A DNA stretch of 64,000 nt from Mactromeris polynyma (taxonomy: Eukaryota; Mollusca; Bivalvia; Venerida; Mactridae). The stretch spans positions 2,810,912 through 2,874,911 of the forward strand of contig JASFXZ010000014.1 in NCBI GenBank assembly GCA_032209605.1, written 5' to 3'. Within the stretch, counting starts at the first letter, position 1; the number at the start of each line of letters is the position of its first letter. A model generated the notes under the pieces. It searched no databases. It had not been told where the DNA came from and was given only the letters and a program-made list of their open reading frames with translations. Positions 11,813 to 22,667 of this stretch are shown one piece after another. Both the position numbers and the translations under genes were made by a program.

Positions 11813-12765
11813 TAATGCCCCTTTCACATACACGGATTTTTCTTACGAGTCCTCACGGATCGCACAAATTCACGGATCCTTACGATCTGGCCAATTTTAC
11901 GACCGATTTAAGAGTTTATTACGGATTATTACGAGTTATTACGATTTATTTACGGCAAAATTCCACGATTTGTTACGAGTTGTCACGGATAACTACGAGC
12001 AACTTACGGGCATTTTACGAGCTTTTTTTACGGATTGTAACGAGTATATTACGGAATGTTACTATTCATCGGATCTTTTACGTGTTATTGCTCCTTCAAC
12101 TAGCCCAGAGGGAAGAGGACGAGGCCCAGCAGCTACCAGATATTCCTCGAACGAGGCGGAGCCTTGTAGATATTGTAGAGTAGATATGCAGAGATGTGAC
12201 ATTTTGCAGCTTTTATACCTTTCCCCAAATCGTAAACAATACGTAAGAATACGTAAGGTATACGTATCTATTCGTGATTAAAGTACTCGTAACTACACGT
12301 AAAGTGCTCGTAATAACTCGTAACAATCCGTAAAGCCACCGTAACACGACCCGAATGAAATCGTAAACAACACGTAAGCACTCGTAATAATCCGTAAATA
12401 ATCCGTAAACAAATCGTAAACTAACCGTAACAAATCGTAAAAAAATTGTTACGAGTCATTTACGGATTCTTGCGAGTAGTTTACGGATGGTTACGTGTTG
12501 TTGCGAGCGGTTTACGATACTTACGGATTGTTACGAGTTATTTACGGAAAAATCAATCCGTGGACAATCGTAAGAAGATTTTTGACATGTCAAAAAATTT
12601 GCCTCTCCTTTCACGGATCCTTAAGAGTGTCTGCGAGTTTTTGCGAGTTGTGACGAGGTATTTACGGATACCAGCGAGTTATTTACGGATGCTTGCGATT
12701 GACAACGAGTTGGCGATCCGTAAGGACTCGTAAGAAAAATCCGTGTATGTGAAGGGGGCATTAAC
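11813..12765. mobile_element. ~950-bp TIR element filled with TTACGAG/TTACGGAT motifs
   Basis: The ends are inverted copies of each other over about 45 bp. The left end starts AATGCCCCTTTCACATACAC and continues GGATTTTTCTTACGAGTCC; the right end is its complement, ending GTATGTGAAGGGGGCATTA. The duplicated target may be TA or TAA. Inside, ACGAG and ACGGAT recur every 8-15 bases: forward from 11820 to 12085, inverted (CTCGTAA, ATCCGTAA) from 12225 to 12425, and forward again from 12430 to 12715. A motif-free core at 12090-12220 encodes LLLQLAQREEDEAQQLPDIP and could be a remnant of a transposase N-terminus. TWA target and Arg/Glu-rich remnant would suit PIF/Harbinger, but that is inference. 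Confidence 0.85.
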
Positions 12766-12769
12766 CAAA

Positions 12770-13065
12770 ATATCCAACATGTTAATCTTAAAAATCATCT
12801 CTATAAACATGCAGTTAACTCTAACACTCTGTGCATATTTTGAAGTTTGAACGATCAAGTTAAAATGTTTACCTGATACAATATATTTGTAACGAACACC
12901 TGATATACAGAGTAATGGACTATCGATCGATAAATAAATTGGCATTACTTTAACTTATGCCTGGATTGTTATGTAAGAACATTTGTTAAATAATAAACAT
13001 TGCCATCGTTTTATAGATTATTTTACATTTACATGTATTTTGTTGCCTCCGTTTGATACTGAGAT
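12770..13065. other. Intergenic, no gene seen
   Basis: AT-rich; no supported feature. Confidence 0.5.
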
Positions 13066-13069
13066 AATT

Positions 13070-13323
13070 CAGGGGCGTAGATTTCTATGGGCCGTGCTGG
13101 CCGCGGTCTACACTTTTTTCGAAACATTGAAAAATAAAATGGACAAAACTGCAATAAAATATTGAATGTATGTTTTTCTTATGTTATTGTAAGCATATTT
13201 ACTGGAACAAATATATACCAAAACGCATCTCTGATGATCTAGCTACAAGATTTGTCCGGGGACCATGACCCCGGACCCCTAAAACTAGGCCTACGGATCA
13301 ATTTTAGTTAAGCTACGCCCCTG
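13070..13323. mobile_element. 254-bp non-autonomous hAT-like element
   Basis: It begins CAGGGGCGTAG and ends with the exact complement CTACGCCCCTG. CAGNGGCGTAG-type termini are common among hAT elements. The flanks AGATAATT and AGATTTGA may be a decayed 8-bp target duplication. There is no transposase ORF inside. A lone CAGTGGCGTAGCTG at 13840-13853 may be the end of a second element of this group. Confidence 0.7.
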
Positions 13324-13493
13324 AGATTTGATAGTTACCACAGATGAAAATCACTTTAATATTGAAAAACTGAAAAATTGAAGTGTATTGCGTCGAGTTT
13401 TTTCTTGAAAATCTAAGATTTGATTCTTCATATTACATTGATTGTGAATCAAGTTCTTACCACTTGTATCAATAATCACTCTCGATTACTTAT

Positions 13494-13651
13494 ACAGTAA
13501 CACCTCACTTAAAGACCAGCTCAATAATAAGACCACCTCAAAATAAAGAACACATGTTTTGGTCTTTATTCAACCTCAATATTAAGAACTACCTCAATAT
13601 TAAGACCAGTTTTCAAAGGCCCCAAAGGTGGTCTGATTATTGAGGTTTAAC
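13494..13651. mobile_element. Short TIR element (MITE) family T, copy 1
   Basis: Begins ACAGTAACACCTCACTTAAA and ends GTGGTCTGATTATTGAGGTT, so the ends are inverted versions of CAGTAAAACCTCAATAATAA. Flanking TA dinucleotides fit Tc1/mariner-type integration. Related copies lie at 52311-52460, 53401-53536, 56715-56873 and 61866-62048. No coding capacity. Confidence 0.8.
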
Positions 13652-14075
13652 TCTTATACATACTATTTAATTGCACGATTGTTACCCGATGTAAATGACG
13701 TACATTTCATTATACCATGTATGTCTTTGTCAAGCATTAAAGTTCTACAATGCAACCAGAACAATCCGGCCCTTTGGGACATAAACGCATTGGCTGTTGT
13801 TGAGAGGTTGTTGCTCTTGAGAGTATAAATTGGTTGTGGTCAGTGGCGTAGCTGCCGTTACGTACAATACGCCAGTGCGTATAATTCGTCACATTTTAGA
13901 AGCTAACAATTAAATAAAAACTGAGGGGTAATGGGGGTGAAGCGTTTGCAGCCCGTTTGAATTCATGAGACGATAACATCTCAAAAAGTACAATAGATAG
14001 AGCTTCGTTTACCTGATAAGAACGAACGCTAGTTAATTTTACTAAGGGAAAATGGATAATCAGCTCTCGACATCG

Positions 14076-14702
14076 AAAGGATCAGGGTTCAAGCCCAGGT
14101 TGCAACAAGGAAATGGTGTGGGTTCAATCACAGGTTTCGTCATCGAAGGATGCGGGCTCAAGCCCAGGTGGCGACATCGAAAGGATGCAGGTTCAAGACC
14201 ATGTGGCGACCTCGAAAAGATGTGGGTTCAAGCCCAGGTCGCGACATCGAAATGATGTAGGTTCAAGCCCGGGTGGCGACATCGAAATGATGTAGGTTCA
14301 AGCCCGGGTGGCGACATCGAAAGGATGTGGATTCAAGCCCGGGTCGTGACATCGAAAGGATGTGGGTTCAAGCCCGGGTCGCGACATCGAAATGATGTAG
14401 GTTCAAGCCCGGGTGGCGACATCGAAATGATGTAGGTTCAAGCCCAGGTCGCGACATCGAAATGATGTAGGTTCAAGCCCGGGTGGCGACATCGAAAGGA
14501 TGTAGGTTAAAGCCCAGGTCGCGACATCGAAATGATGTAGGTTCAAGCCCGGGTGGCGACATCGAAAGGATGTAGGTTAAAGCCCAGGTCGCGACATCGA
14601 AATGATGTAGGTTCAAGCCCGGGTCGCGACATCGAAATGATGTAGGTTCAAGCCCAGGTCGCGACATCGAAATGATGTAGGTTCAAGCCCGGGTGGCGAC
14701 AT
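14076..14702. repeat. 35-bp minisatellite, about 18 copies, with B-box-like core
   Basis: The unit GGTTCAAGCCCGGGTGGCGA + CATCGAAATGATGTA is repeated with small changes (CCCAGGTCG versus CCCGGGTGG variants alternate). The first four units are more diverged. GGTTCAAGCCC fits the pol III B-box pattern. ORFs across the array on both strands are by-products of its regularity. Confidence 0.95.
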
Positions 14703-14704
14703 AA

Positions 14705-15955
14705 TAAATTCGTTATTAGTTGCTACCTTGCCTGCACTCGACAATGTATCCGGGTAGTACAATTCCTAGTTGGCCCAGTGACAGGCTAGTGTGAAGGGGT
14801 GTGGTGTGATGGCACATTTGTACAGGATGGTATCACAGTGTGACAACTCTTGTTTGCTTCAAGTTAGCACCGCCTAAGCATATCGGCTACTGAACAATTG
14901 TAGGAAGATCGTTAAAACGAACAAACGAACACAAAACTTCGTAAAATGTCTTTATAATGGAATTGGAAACAGCGCAGAATTACTTGAAGTATCAGGACCC
15001 AAAGTCACATGACCAGTAAAAAATATTTGCCATTTTCTTGAAGTAATAGAACAATACTTTTTTCAGTACTTTTCGTAAACTTACACAAAATACCTAAAAA
15101 GCTTCCGCAAACAATAACATATACATTGTATATAACCCAGTACGAAAACACAAGCAGCCTCATACAGACATTTTTTTCAGTAATTGAGGTCATGCAGTTT
15201 TCTATTTTCGTTAAGCGTTTTGAGGTCTTTGAGAGAACAATCGTAAGTTTAAAAAATCGTCAAGGGAAGTAACCGCTGTGTCGTATTTACGTATGCTTTT
15301 TTAAATATTTTGTTAACTTGCATGTTTGAAATTAGTGAGTTGTCAGTGTCTCTGCAAGACTTTTATTCTTTCATAAAGAAACAAGTTATTTTGTTATACT
15401 TTTATACCTCATTAAAACATGTGATATGATACACGTTTATTATCTGGCTTTGCGGGTTTTTTGGAAACGACTTTGTTATGTTTTTTTCAAATAGGAAGCT
15501 ATGTAATTTACATCACTACAAAATCTAGTCAACTAAATAACCTTATTAGTACGTTATTAATTAAAACACTCTCGCTATATATTTAACGGAGCTTGAAATG
15601 AAATCATGCTCAAGGGATTAAACATAAATACAAATTAATTACAAAAAGAAAAAATAATGAAGTAATTAGGACCAGGTAATATTAAGCACAGAAGTGCCCC
15701 GTTGAGTATGAATAATGTAATTAATGCATTCATGTGAGTCTGGCGATTGAAGTATGACCAGAGCTCATTATTACCCAATATAGTTTCTGTTTGTAGATTA
15801 TTCAACCCATAAGTGGGCCATTCTGATATCTACATAATCGAAACTTCAGGACATATTCTCCAGAGTATTTAATACCCGTTTCATGTTTTAAAAGAGAGAA
15901 CAGGGGAAGGGAAACCCAACAAACATCTAAACACAAATAGAAATAATGACAATAC
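14705..15955. other. Intergenic stretch, no gene seen
   Basis: AT-rich DNA. It includes an isolated AAGGGAAGTAACCGC at 15264-15278, similar to AAGGGAAGTAACTGC at 60962. Nothing coding is supported. Confidence 0.5.
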
Positions 15956-15959
15956 AGCG

Positions 15960-17110
15960 ATTTACTGCTTTAATAGGGGTCCATCGATTAAAACTGAACC
16001 CATGACTTGAAGCATTTTTAAAGTTTTCTGGGTGTATACGCCTAATGCACTCCCGAACAACTGCAGGTAATCGACTTTGTCAAAACGTGATCCCCGAATT
16101 TCTCTGTTTATCGTCGGAAACAGATACAATTCACATGGTGCTAAATCTGAGCAGTATGGTGTTTGACATAGTGTTTCAAACTCCTAAATCTGAGCAGTAT
16201 GGTGTTGTTTGACATAGTGTCTCAAACTCCTAAATCTGAGCAGTATGGTGTTTGACATAGTGTCTCAAACTCCTAAATCTGAGCAGTATGGTGTTGTTTG
16301 ACATAGTGTCTCAAACTCCTAAATCTGAGCAGTATGGTGTTGTTTGACATAGTGTCTCAAACTCCTAAATCTGAGCAGTATGGTGTTGTTTGACATAGTG
16401 TCTCAAACTCCTAAATCTGAGCAGTATGGTGTTGTTTGACATAGTGTCTCAAACTCCTAAATCTGAGCAGTATGGTGTTGTTTGACATAGTGTCTCAAAC
16501 TCCTAAATCTGAGCAGTATGGTGTTTGACATAGTGTCTCAAACTCCTAAATCTGAGCAGTATGGTGTTTGACATAGTGTCTCAAACTCCTAAATCTGAGC
16601 AGTATGGTGTTTGACATAGTGTCTCAAACTCCTAAATCTGAGCAGTATGGTGTTTGACATAGTGTCTCAAACACCTAAATCTGAGCAGTATGGTGTTTGA
16701 CATAGTGTCTCAAACTCCTAAATCTGAGCAGTATGGTGTTTGACATAGTGTCTCAAACTCCTAAATCTGAGCAGTATGGTGTTTGACATAGTGTCTCAAA
16801 CTCCTAAATCTGAGCAGTATGGTGTTTGACATAGTGTCTCAAACTCCTAAATCTGAGCAGTATGGTGTTTGACATAGTGTCTCAAACTCCTAAATCTGAG
16901 CAGTATGGTGTTTGACATAGTGTCTCAAACTCCTAAATCTGAGCAGTATGGTGTTTGACATAGTGTCTCAAACTCCAACTTGGTAAAGCTTTCGTGGCGA
17001 TAATGAATGTATATGGAGTGGCATTGTCATGGTGAGGGTAGAATTTCTCATTCAGTCCTCGTAAAATATCTTAATTATGACATTATGCCACTGTATCCAT
17101 CATTTATGTT
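15960..17110 (-). pseudogene. Mariner-like transposase relic interrupted by its own amplified segment
   Basis: Read on the - strand from right to left: about 17050-16975 gives FYPHHDNATPYT (second catalytic Asp block, HDNA.PH), then a one-base frame change. FETLCQTPYCSD leads into the satellite, and beyond it SDLAPCELYLFPTINREIRG (third catalytic Asp block) and AVVRECIRRIHPENFKNA near 16060-15990. The order and spacing are those of mariner DDD transposases. Between the two halves the 43-bp stretch coding for ETLCQTPYCSDL has been amplified about 19 times. Non-functional. Confidence 0.8.
16138..16976. repeat. 43/46-bp minisatellite, about 19 copies, derived from mariner transposase
   Basis: The unit CTCCTAAATCTGAGCAGTAT + GGTGTTTGACATAGTGTCTCAAA is 43 bp; six or seven units near the left carry an extra TGT (46 bp). 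Copies are almost identical, so amplification is young. The complement reads through the transposase catalytic region. Confidence 0.95.
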
Positions 17111-17119
17111 TGTCTTGTT

Positions 17120-17690
17120 TCACTGTTGCTTTTGTAATATTTCACATGTATGTATATTTTCATAGATGAACCATTGCATGTGACAGTATACAAATGTACT
17201 AAATTTGATTTTATCAAATTAAATTTTTCGATAGTTTCGACTTTAAAAGTTGAAAATCACGACTATATTATTCAATTTATCAACTTTAAGAGTATAAAGT
17301 ATCGACTAAGGGGTCCATCGATTAATACTGACAATTTGCATTTTCAAATAAATAATCAGTTGTTTGATGCAAGTACAATTTCAAACACAATGACAATATA
17401 TTTTGACATTTTGGTTCTGCGAAGGCATGTCTATTACACCAAAAGAAGAAGGAGAATAAGACTTGACTGATAAAAACTTACTCTTTTCCTCAAAGGTTTA
17501 ACGATTTTTGTTCTTAAAACATTGCATCAAATAATTTGATTTTACTGCAAGGAATGACCACAATCTGAGACATTGGTTCTAAGTTTGAAACAAACATTAT
17601 GGACTTGTTTTCTGAGTTGTTTGGAGTTCCATTTTCAAAATGTGAACCAATCCAGTATACCAGAAGATGCAAGCATGGGAATGGTGCTAC
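17120..17690. other. Intergenic stretch, no gene recognised
   Basis: A 106-codon + strand ORF at 17150-17470 has no recognisable motif. It contains GGGGTCCATCGATTAATACT near 17309, which also occurs near 15975 (GGGGTCCATCGATTAAAACT), so it is probably part of decayed repeat DNA. Confidence 0.4.
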
Positions 17691-17694
17691 TAAA

Positions 17695-18005
17695 AAAGGC
17701 AAAACAAGAAGCTTTGAAGTATCTCTGAGAGAAATATTCCACAAAGCTTTGGAATATTCTTATAGTACAGCTTTATAATGAATACAACTGTTTAATAAGT
17801 CGCATCTTTTAGTAAAGAGAAATTCAAAGCCGAAATATTTCACAGCGAACTGTATGTATACGAGAAGTGATTCATGAATTGTGAAACACGTTTGATTATG
17901 GCATTGTCTGCACACAACTATGTATTCACTGCGATAAGGGTTTAATTTGAGATCCCTGGAGGTTGTAGATAAGTCTATATCGTTTTGGTCATGACTTGAG
18001 CGTTT
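17695..18005. repeat. Segmental duplication block A (copy 1 of 2)
   Basis: It matches 19595-19830. Shared parts are AAAGCTTTGG.ATATTCTTAT, ATTCAAAGC.GAAA, AACTGTATGTATACGAG..GT, GATTCATGAA and GGTTGTAGATAAGTCTA. The TATACGAGGGGTGATTCATG piece looks like a mariner-type terminal repeat. Confidence 0.7.
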
Positions 18006-18129
18006 CATTGGTTACCAGTTTGTCTAGCGTCTGCAACTCGTCTTTTACTGCGCGTTTAAAGCTTACCAAAGTGTAGAGTGTACACTCCAAAAGGCAAAAT
18101 CCATTGTTCGGTCCTTCCCATGTGTAAAG

Positions 18130-18416
18130 GACTTATTATGTTATTTTCTCCCCACTTTCGATCTGTTGTTGCCAACTGTCTTGACTTGTCCTGTGATGTA
18201 TTCCATCCATTGAACCCCCCGTTTGTCCACTTTGATTCTCCCTAGTTATCATTTATGGTCGGCCAGGTCATTGCTTCCGCCCCTGTTCCCTGTATTTACC
18301 CTTGCGCCTCCTTAAATGCCTTATGTTTTATGACTGTTGTTGTCCCGAAGGTCTGTGTGGAGAGGCATTTTCTTATGTATGTGTCGTTCCCTGTAGCAAC
18401 ATATTCTCTCGTTAAC
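18130..18416 (+). repeat. Dispersed repeat family R, copy 2
   Basis: Contains GCCAACTGTCTTGACTTGTC, CCATCCATTGAACCCCC, GTCCACTTTGATTCTCC, CCCGAAGGTCTGTGTGGAGA and TATGTATGTGTCGTTCCC, in the same order as the copy inserted at 6905-7271. It directly abuts duplication block B. Confidence 0.85.
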
Positions 18417-18429
18417 TAACATGAATCAG

Positions 18430-19570
18430 AGTGGAGGATAAGTATATGTAGCCAGATGTCACAGAAGGACATAACATGCCTATCCCTTCAATCGAAACTT
18501 GATCTCTCGGTTGACAGCCGTGCGGTCTGCACATGAATTTGTATTGTAAATAAATATTACATCCAAATAAAGATGAAGTTCCTTACACGGTATATTGTTG
18601 TTGGACTTATTATTTAGGAAAATTGTACTGGTCTATGTGCATACAAAGCAGCAGAGTTATTAGGGTAAAGGCGTTAGTTTCGTTTTCACGAAAAGTTTAA
18701 ATTAAATTAGTTTTGTTTATATTTATATTAAATGTTTTTAAAAGGACAGGTTTATGTTTTCAGTTGAATATCCCATCACGATCGTTAGCAATTTAGATCT
18801 TTTTAGACGTTATCATATCATCTGTAGCCCTGATAACTTTATGTATGCCATATCTTTACTTGAGAAAAAACTGTGCTTTATTAAAACAAGTTTAGCGAAA
18901 TATTGACTAACATACATAATGTACACAGCAACGGTTTTCTCAACTAATTTTGAATTGACATTATGTGAATATATATGTAGCCCCGTGCAACAACGTACTG
19001 TTAAACAATTATATGACGCTAGTCTATACCACGACTTTTTAATAAATGTACCTTCTCCAATTTATTGTTGTTTGTGTTGTTTTATGTTTGAAGTATCATG
19101 TTACTGTTTAAAAAGACCTCCTGTCACAGAGAGATGTTTATACATGTACATATATGATTTCAAAAACCTTGTGCTCCTAATAGCTGGATTGAGTACACTC
19201 ACGCCAGATATGATTATGATCTTTAACACGTTTTGTTGTAATATCATTCTATATTAAATCATATATCAGTCATGATACATACTCTTGACTTTTACGAGAA
19301 TATTAGGGGTGATTTTAAGCCGTGTAGAGTTGTCTTTATGATGTTATACATAGTGAAACAGTAAACTTACCATCTTTATTGTTTATAATTGTATAAAGGC
19401 AACATGTAAATACAGAGCACAAGGCTCAGAACAAAATACACCAATTACAAACTCAAATTAACAAAGATTGAAAGTATTCATTTATAGAATTACTATCACA
19501 GTTTTAAGTAAAGTCTACTTCGTAATTGTTGCATTTGCATGAAAAAAGTATTTTTAACGAATTTATAAAT
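18430..19570 (+). repeat. Segmental duplication block B (copy 1): 3' flank of a lost kringle-gene paralogue
   Basis: It matches 38028-39700 over its whole length except for an insertion in the other copy. Shared blocks are AATCAGAGTGGAGGA, CAGATGTCACAGA.GGACAT, TGTAAATAAATATTA, ACTAATTTTGA.TTGACA, CCTTGTGCTCCTAATAGCTG and AAGTAAAGTCTACTTCGTAA. In the other copy the first 100 bases are the end of the candidate last kringle-gene exon. Here that reading is broken by a TAA after ATGAATCAGAGTGGAGGA. Confidence 0.85.
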
Positions 19571-19594
19571 ATACTGTTTATGTTGATTTTTTTT

Positions 19595-19830
19595 AAATTT
19601 TAGATGGAAGACCATGGTCCTTGAATGTAATACAGAAAGCTTTGGGATATTCTTATATTACAACATTACAATAAATACAATAAATACAAATGTTATAATG
19701 AGTCCTATCTTTTGGTAGAGGGAAAATTCAAAGCTGAAAATCTCACATAAAACTGTATGTATACGAGGGGTGATTCATGAAGTTTGAACCACTTTTGGTT
19801 GTAGATAAGTCTACATCGTTATACAGCTTC
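19595..19830. repeat. Segmental duplication block A (copy 2)
   Basis: Counterpart of 17695-18005, with an internal deletion after TATACGAGGGGTGATTCATG and rejoining at TTGTAGATAAGTCTAC. Confidence 0.7.
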
Positions 19831-19839
19831 TTCGACTCG

Positions 19840-20290
19840 TCCTATATAGCACACAAAAGTCAAATTGTAGATTGAAGTATATTACAAAATGCAAGGTCCA
19901 ATTTGTAAATCTTACTATACAAAATTGATTTTCCAATACAAAGCAATGTCAGTATAGAACATCATTCCATCTAAGATAAAACATGGATTCGTTATCTGTC
20001 AAAATGCATTTGTAACAAATGTGTTAACATCTAATAGCGCATATGTTTAATTAGGAAAATACATTATTTATTAAGCCTACATTAAAAACCACTAAACATA
20101 TATAATGTTGCCTTATGCAAGAAAGTATGAGGGGAGAAAGGAACTTTCTTAAACAATGCTTTTATTTCTGTATTTATATATTCGAACTTATATGTATTTA
20201 GTTGGTCCCCTCTTAGTAGTCTATACGTAATGTAACACATTTTTAAAACCTTGATGTCCACCCTCTAAAGGTTTCTTTGTAGTGTCCAAA
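19840..20290. repeat. Segmental duplication block C (copy 1)
   Basis: It matches 22668-22830 and then 23752-24085; the second copy is split by about 920 bp of other DNA. Shared blocks include TTTGTAAATCTTACTATAC, ATGGATTCGTTATCTGTCAA, ACATTATTTATTAAGCCT and ATGTATTTAGTTGGTCCC, ending GATGTCCACC. In the other copy this sequence lies just upstream of the kringle-gene promoter. Confidence 0.85.
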
Positions 20291-21120
20291 AGGTATACTT
20301 GGCAGACACGGAAAGATGGCAAAACCAAGGGCGCTATTGTTGTTAATTAAGCACCCAGCCAACATTTCGGCTTCAGCTTTGGTTTCGGCTTCAGTTTTGG
20401 TCCGTCAATCAAATGAATGTAAATCCAGTCATAATTTACGAGTTTCTATAAAATCTCGTGAAAATCGTTAAAAAGGTCGCAATATATATCAATGCTGAAA
20501 TTAATACCAAATTTCCTAAGGAAGCGTGTTTGTTCAAAAAATCCAATTTACCGTTCGTAACACAGAGAATGCTGCATTCCTAAATTAGCATCCCTAGAAA
20601 ATGATACAAGATTAAATATGAGGTAGAGCTATATATTTAAAACTTTATTGAGAAAGGGTATCGGGAAATAAAAGGACTATGCGAACACTTAGACACACAA
20701 CGGCCTCATAATCTTGCAAATGTCAGTATGTATGGTGTTCGCCTACAATAAACTGATTTTTCATAACTCATTATTGTTGAACAGTTTTAAATCAATACAA
20801 ACTGTTGGTTCAGTTTAACTGAATTTCTTAAGGGTAGATGGTGCATAACATAGACGCAAATGACGCATCCGAGATCTTTATTCAGGATATCACCTAGTGC
20901 CTCGACTTCCTACATCTTACAAAATTAAACCTGAAAGAATCACAAACATCAGCACCAATACACTTCCTCCTCACCACTGCAGCTTCGAATCTCACCCAGG
21001 ATGTAGAAAGTGCATGTGAGGAATTTATCTAGTTAGCTAACAGAAGAGGTCGATGATTCTACCTATATGTACCATAGGTATTCTACCACCCTCATAGCCA
21101 GACATATCACTACATTACCT
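20291..21120. other. Intergenic stretch, no gene seen
   Basis: Includes a short alternating motif (GGCTTCAG / GGTTTCGG) at 20370-20400. No supported gene. Confidence 0.5.
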
Positions 21121-21127
21121 TGTTAGA

Positions 21128-21395
21128 GTATGTCTCTCGTGAAGAAAGCACGTTCCGGATCACCGGCTAGAAATATGTTTTCATGTCACTATAGGATGTT
21201 CCCTAATATTAACAAATTGTTTCGAAAAACATATGAATAATTTACTTAGAAGTAAATAAACATAGCTACTCTCGTGAAGAAAGCACGTTCCGGATCACCG
21301 GCTATAAATATGTTTTCAGGTCACTATACTATGTTCCCTAAAATTTACAAATTCTATCGAAAAAAATATGAATAATTTACTTAGAATTAATTAAA
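21128..21395. repeat. Two-copy tandem duplication of ~135 bp
   Basis: TCTCGTGAAGAAAGCACGTT begins each copy (21131 and 21271). They stay similar through CGGATCACCGGCTA, TATGTTTTCA.GTCACTAT and ATGAATAATTTACTTAGAA. The function is unknown. Confidence 0.85.
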
Positions 21396-21399
21396 AATT

Positions 21400-22660
21400 G
21401 CATGCACAGTTGATTTTCCACTTTTACAGATTACAAATCAAGCTAGTACATTTTCAGTTCATTGACCTGGTCAATAAACGAGAGTTCAACTCAATCTGAC
21501 AATGAAAATATTGAAGTTCATTTTGTATCAAACAGACAGTATTTATATTTTAACCTAAAATCAACAATGTTTTAAATGCGTTATTATAGATCAATAAATT
21601 AGCCCGACGAAAATGCAAGGATATGTTAAAAACTTGTGCAAAATACCTAAATTGGTCTTGGCAAATACAATTCGAAAACATAACTTGATTGACCGACCGA
21701 AAGACCTACCAAAATAGTCCAAATTTCGCCGACCGACCGACTGTTTCAGACTTAACCCCGTTTTTCAACAACATTTCACACCTATAGAGCTGTCAGTCCA
21801 ACCAGTACTCATGCGTTACCAACCATAATATAATATAATTTTACTGTGTCCGTTAATGATTAAACAACAAAGACTTGTTATTTCGGAAATGTAAAATTTC
21901 ATTTTTAATTAATTAACAATAAAAAAATTGTGATATGAAACCGAAATCAACAGTACTTTCCGCGATACTTTTAGAGGGAAACAACGACTTTTCTCTGATG
22001 TGCAAATAATAGTTAATATTAATTATATTAGGCTTAAGAAATGTTATCACATACCCGTGCATGATTCTACGATGCTATAAATATCATATGGCACAGTGTG
22101 CATATAATATGCAAATGAGCGGGAAAACAAAATGAAATCCATACGCTGCTTGTTTGTTCACAATTCACAAAACGAGCAATGATAAAAATATCCACATCGC
22201 CAACTTTTGATTCGTCAAATAAGAATGCACATGAAAGCTGCATCAAACTAAAAAATATATATTACAAGAGAAAGTTGATGCAAGGCATCAAAGTCGCCGG
22301 GAAAATGTTTAGCAAAATTATTAATGTGAAATGTTTGAAGGGATTATGTAGAAAAAAATAAAACAAAGGTGACGTACTAACACGCACTAAATTTTGCAAA
22401 TATTGAACATGTATTATTTTTGTGTAAGAAATGCACATATACATCATTGATGTAAATAACAACAAAAGGGCAAAATCATCTTTTTCTTTAAAAAAATAGC
22501 ATAAATAGCCTTTAATAAAAAATACAGTACACATATTAAGATGAAACTACATTCAACATTAAAAACAGATTCTCTTCCTTTTATGATAAAGCACCTGTGA
22601 CTCAGTATTACTAGTTATGGCCATGACTCGATTGTTGCATTGATTACCTTTTGATACAGC
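21400..22660. other. Intergenic stretch, no gene recognised
   Basis: A small cluster of GACC(GA)CC-like tetranucleotides lies at 21690-21740. ORFs here are short and without motifs. Confidence 0.5.
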
Positions 22661-22667
22661 TTTTGTC

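Noticed and set aside
13838..13960. Second hAT-like element
   Set aside because: Only one CAGTGGCGTAG end; no inverted partner found within reach.
14052..14700. Possible CRISPR array
   Set aside because: Units are head-to-tail without unique spacers, and the DNA is eukaryotic.
17150..17470. 106-codon ORF
   Set aside because: No recognisable domain, lies among mariner debris and contains a short sequence also found at 15975.
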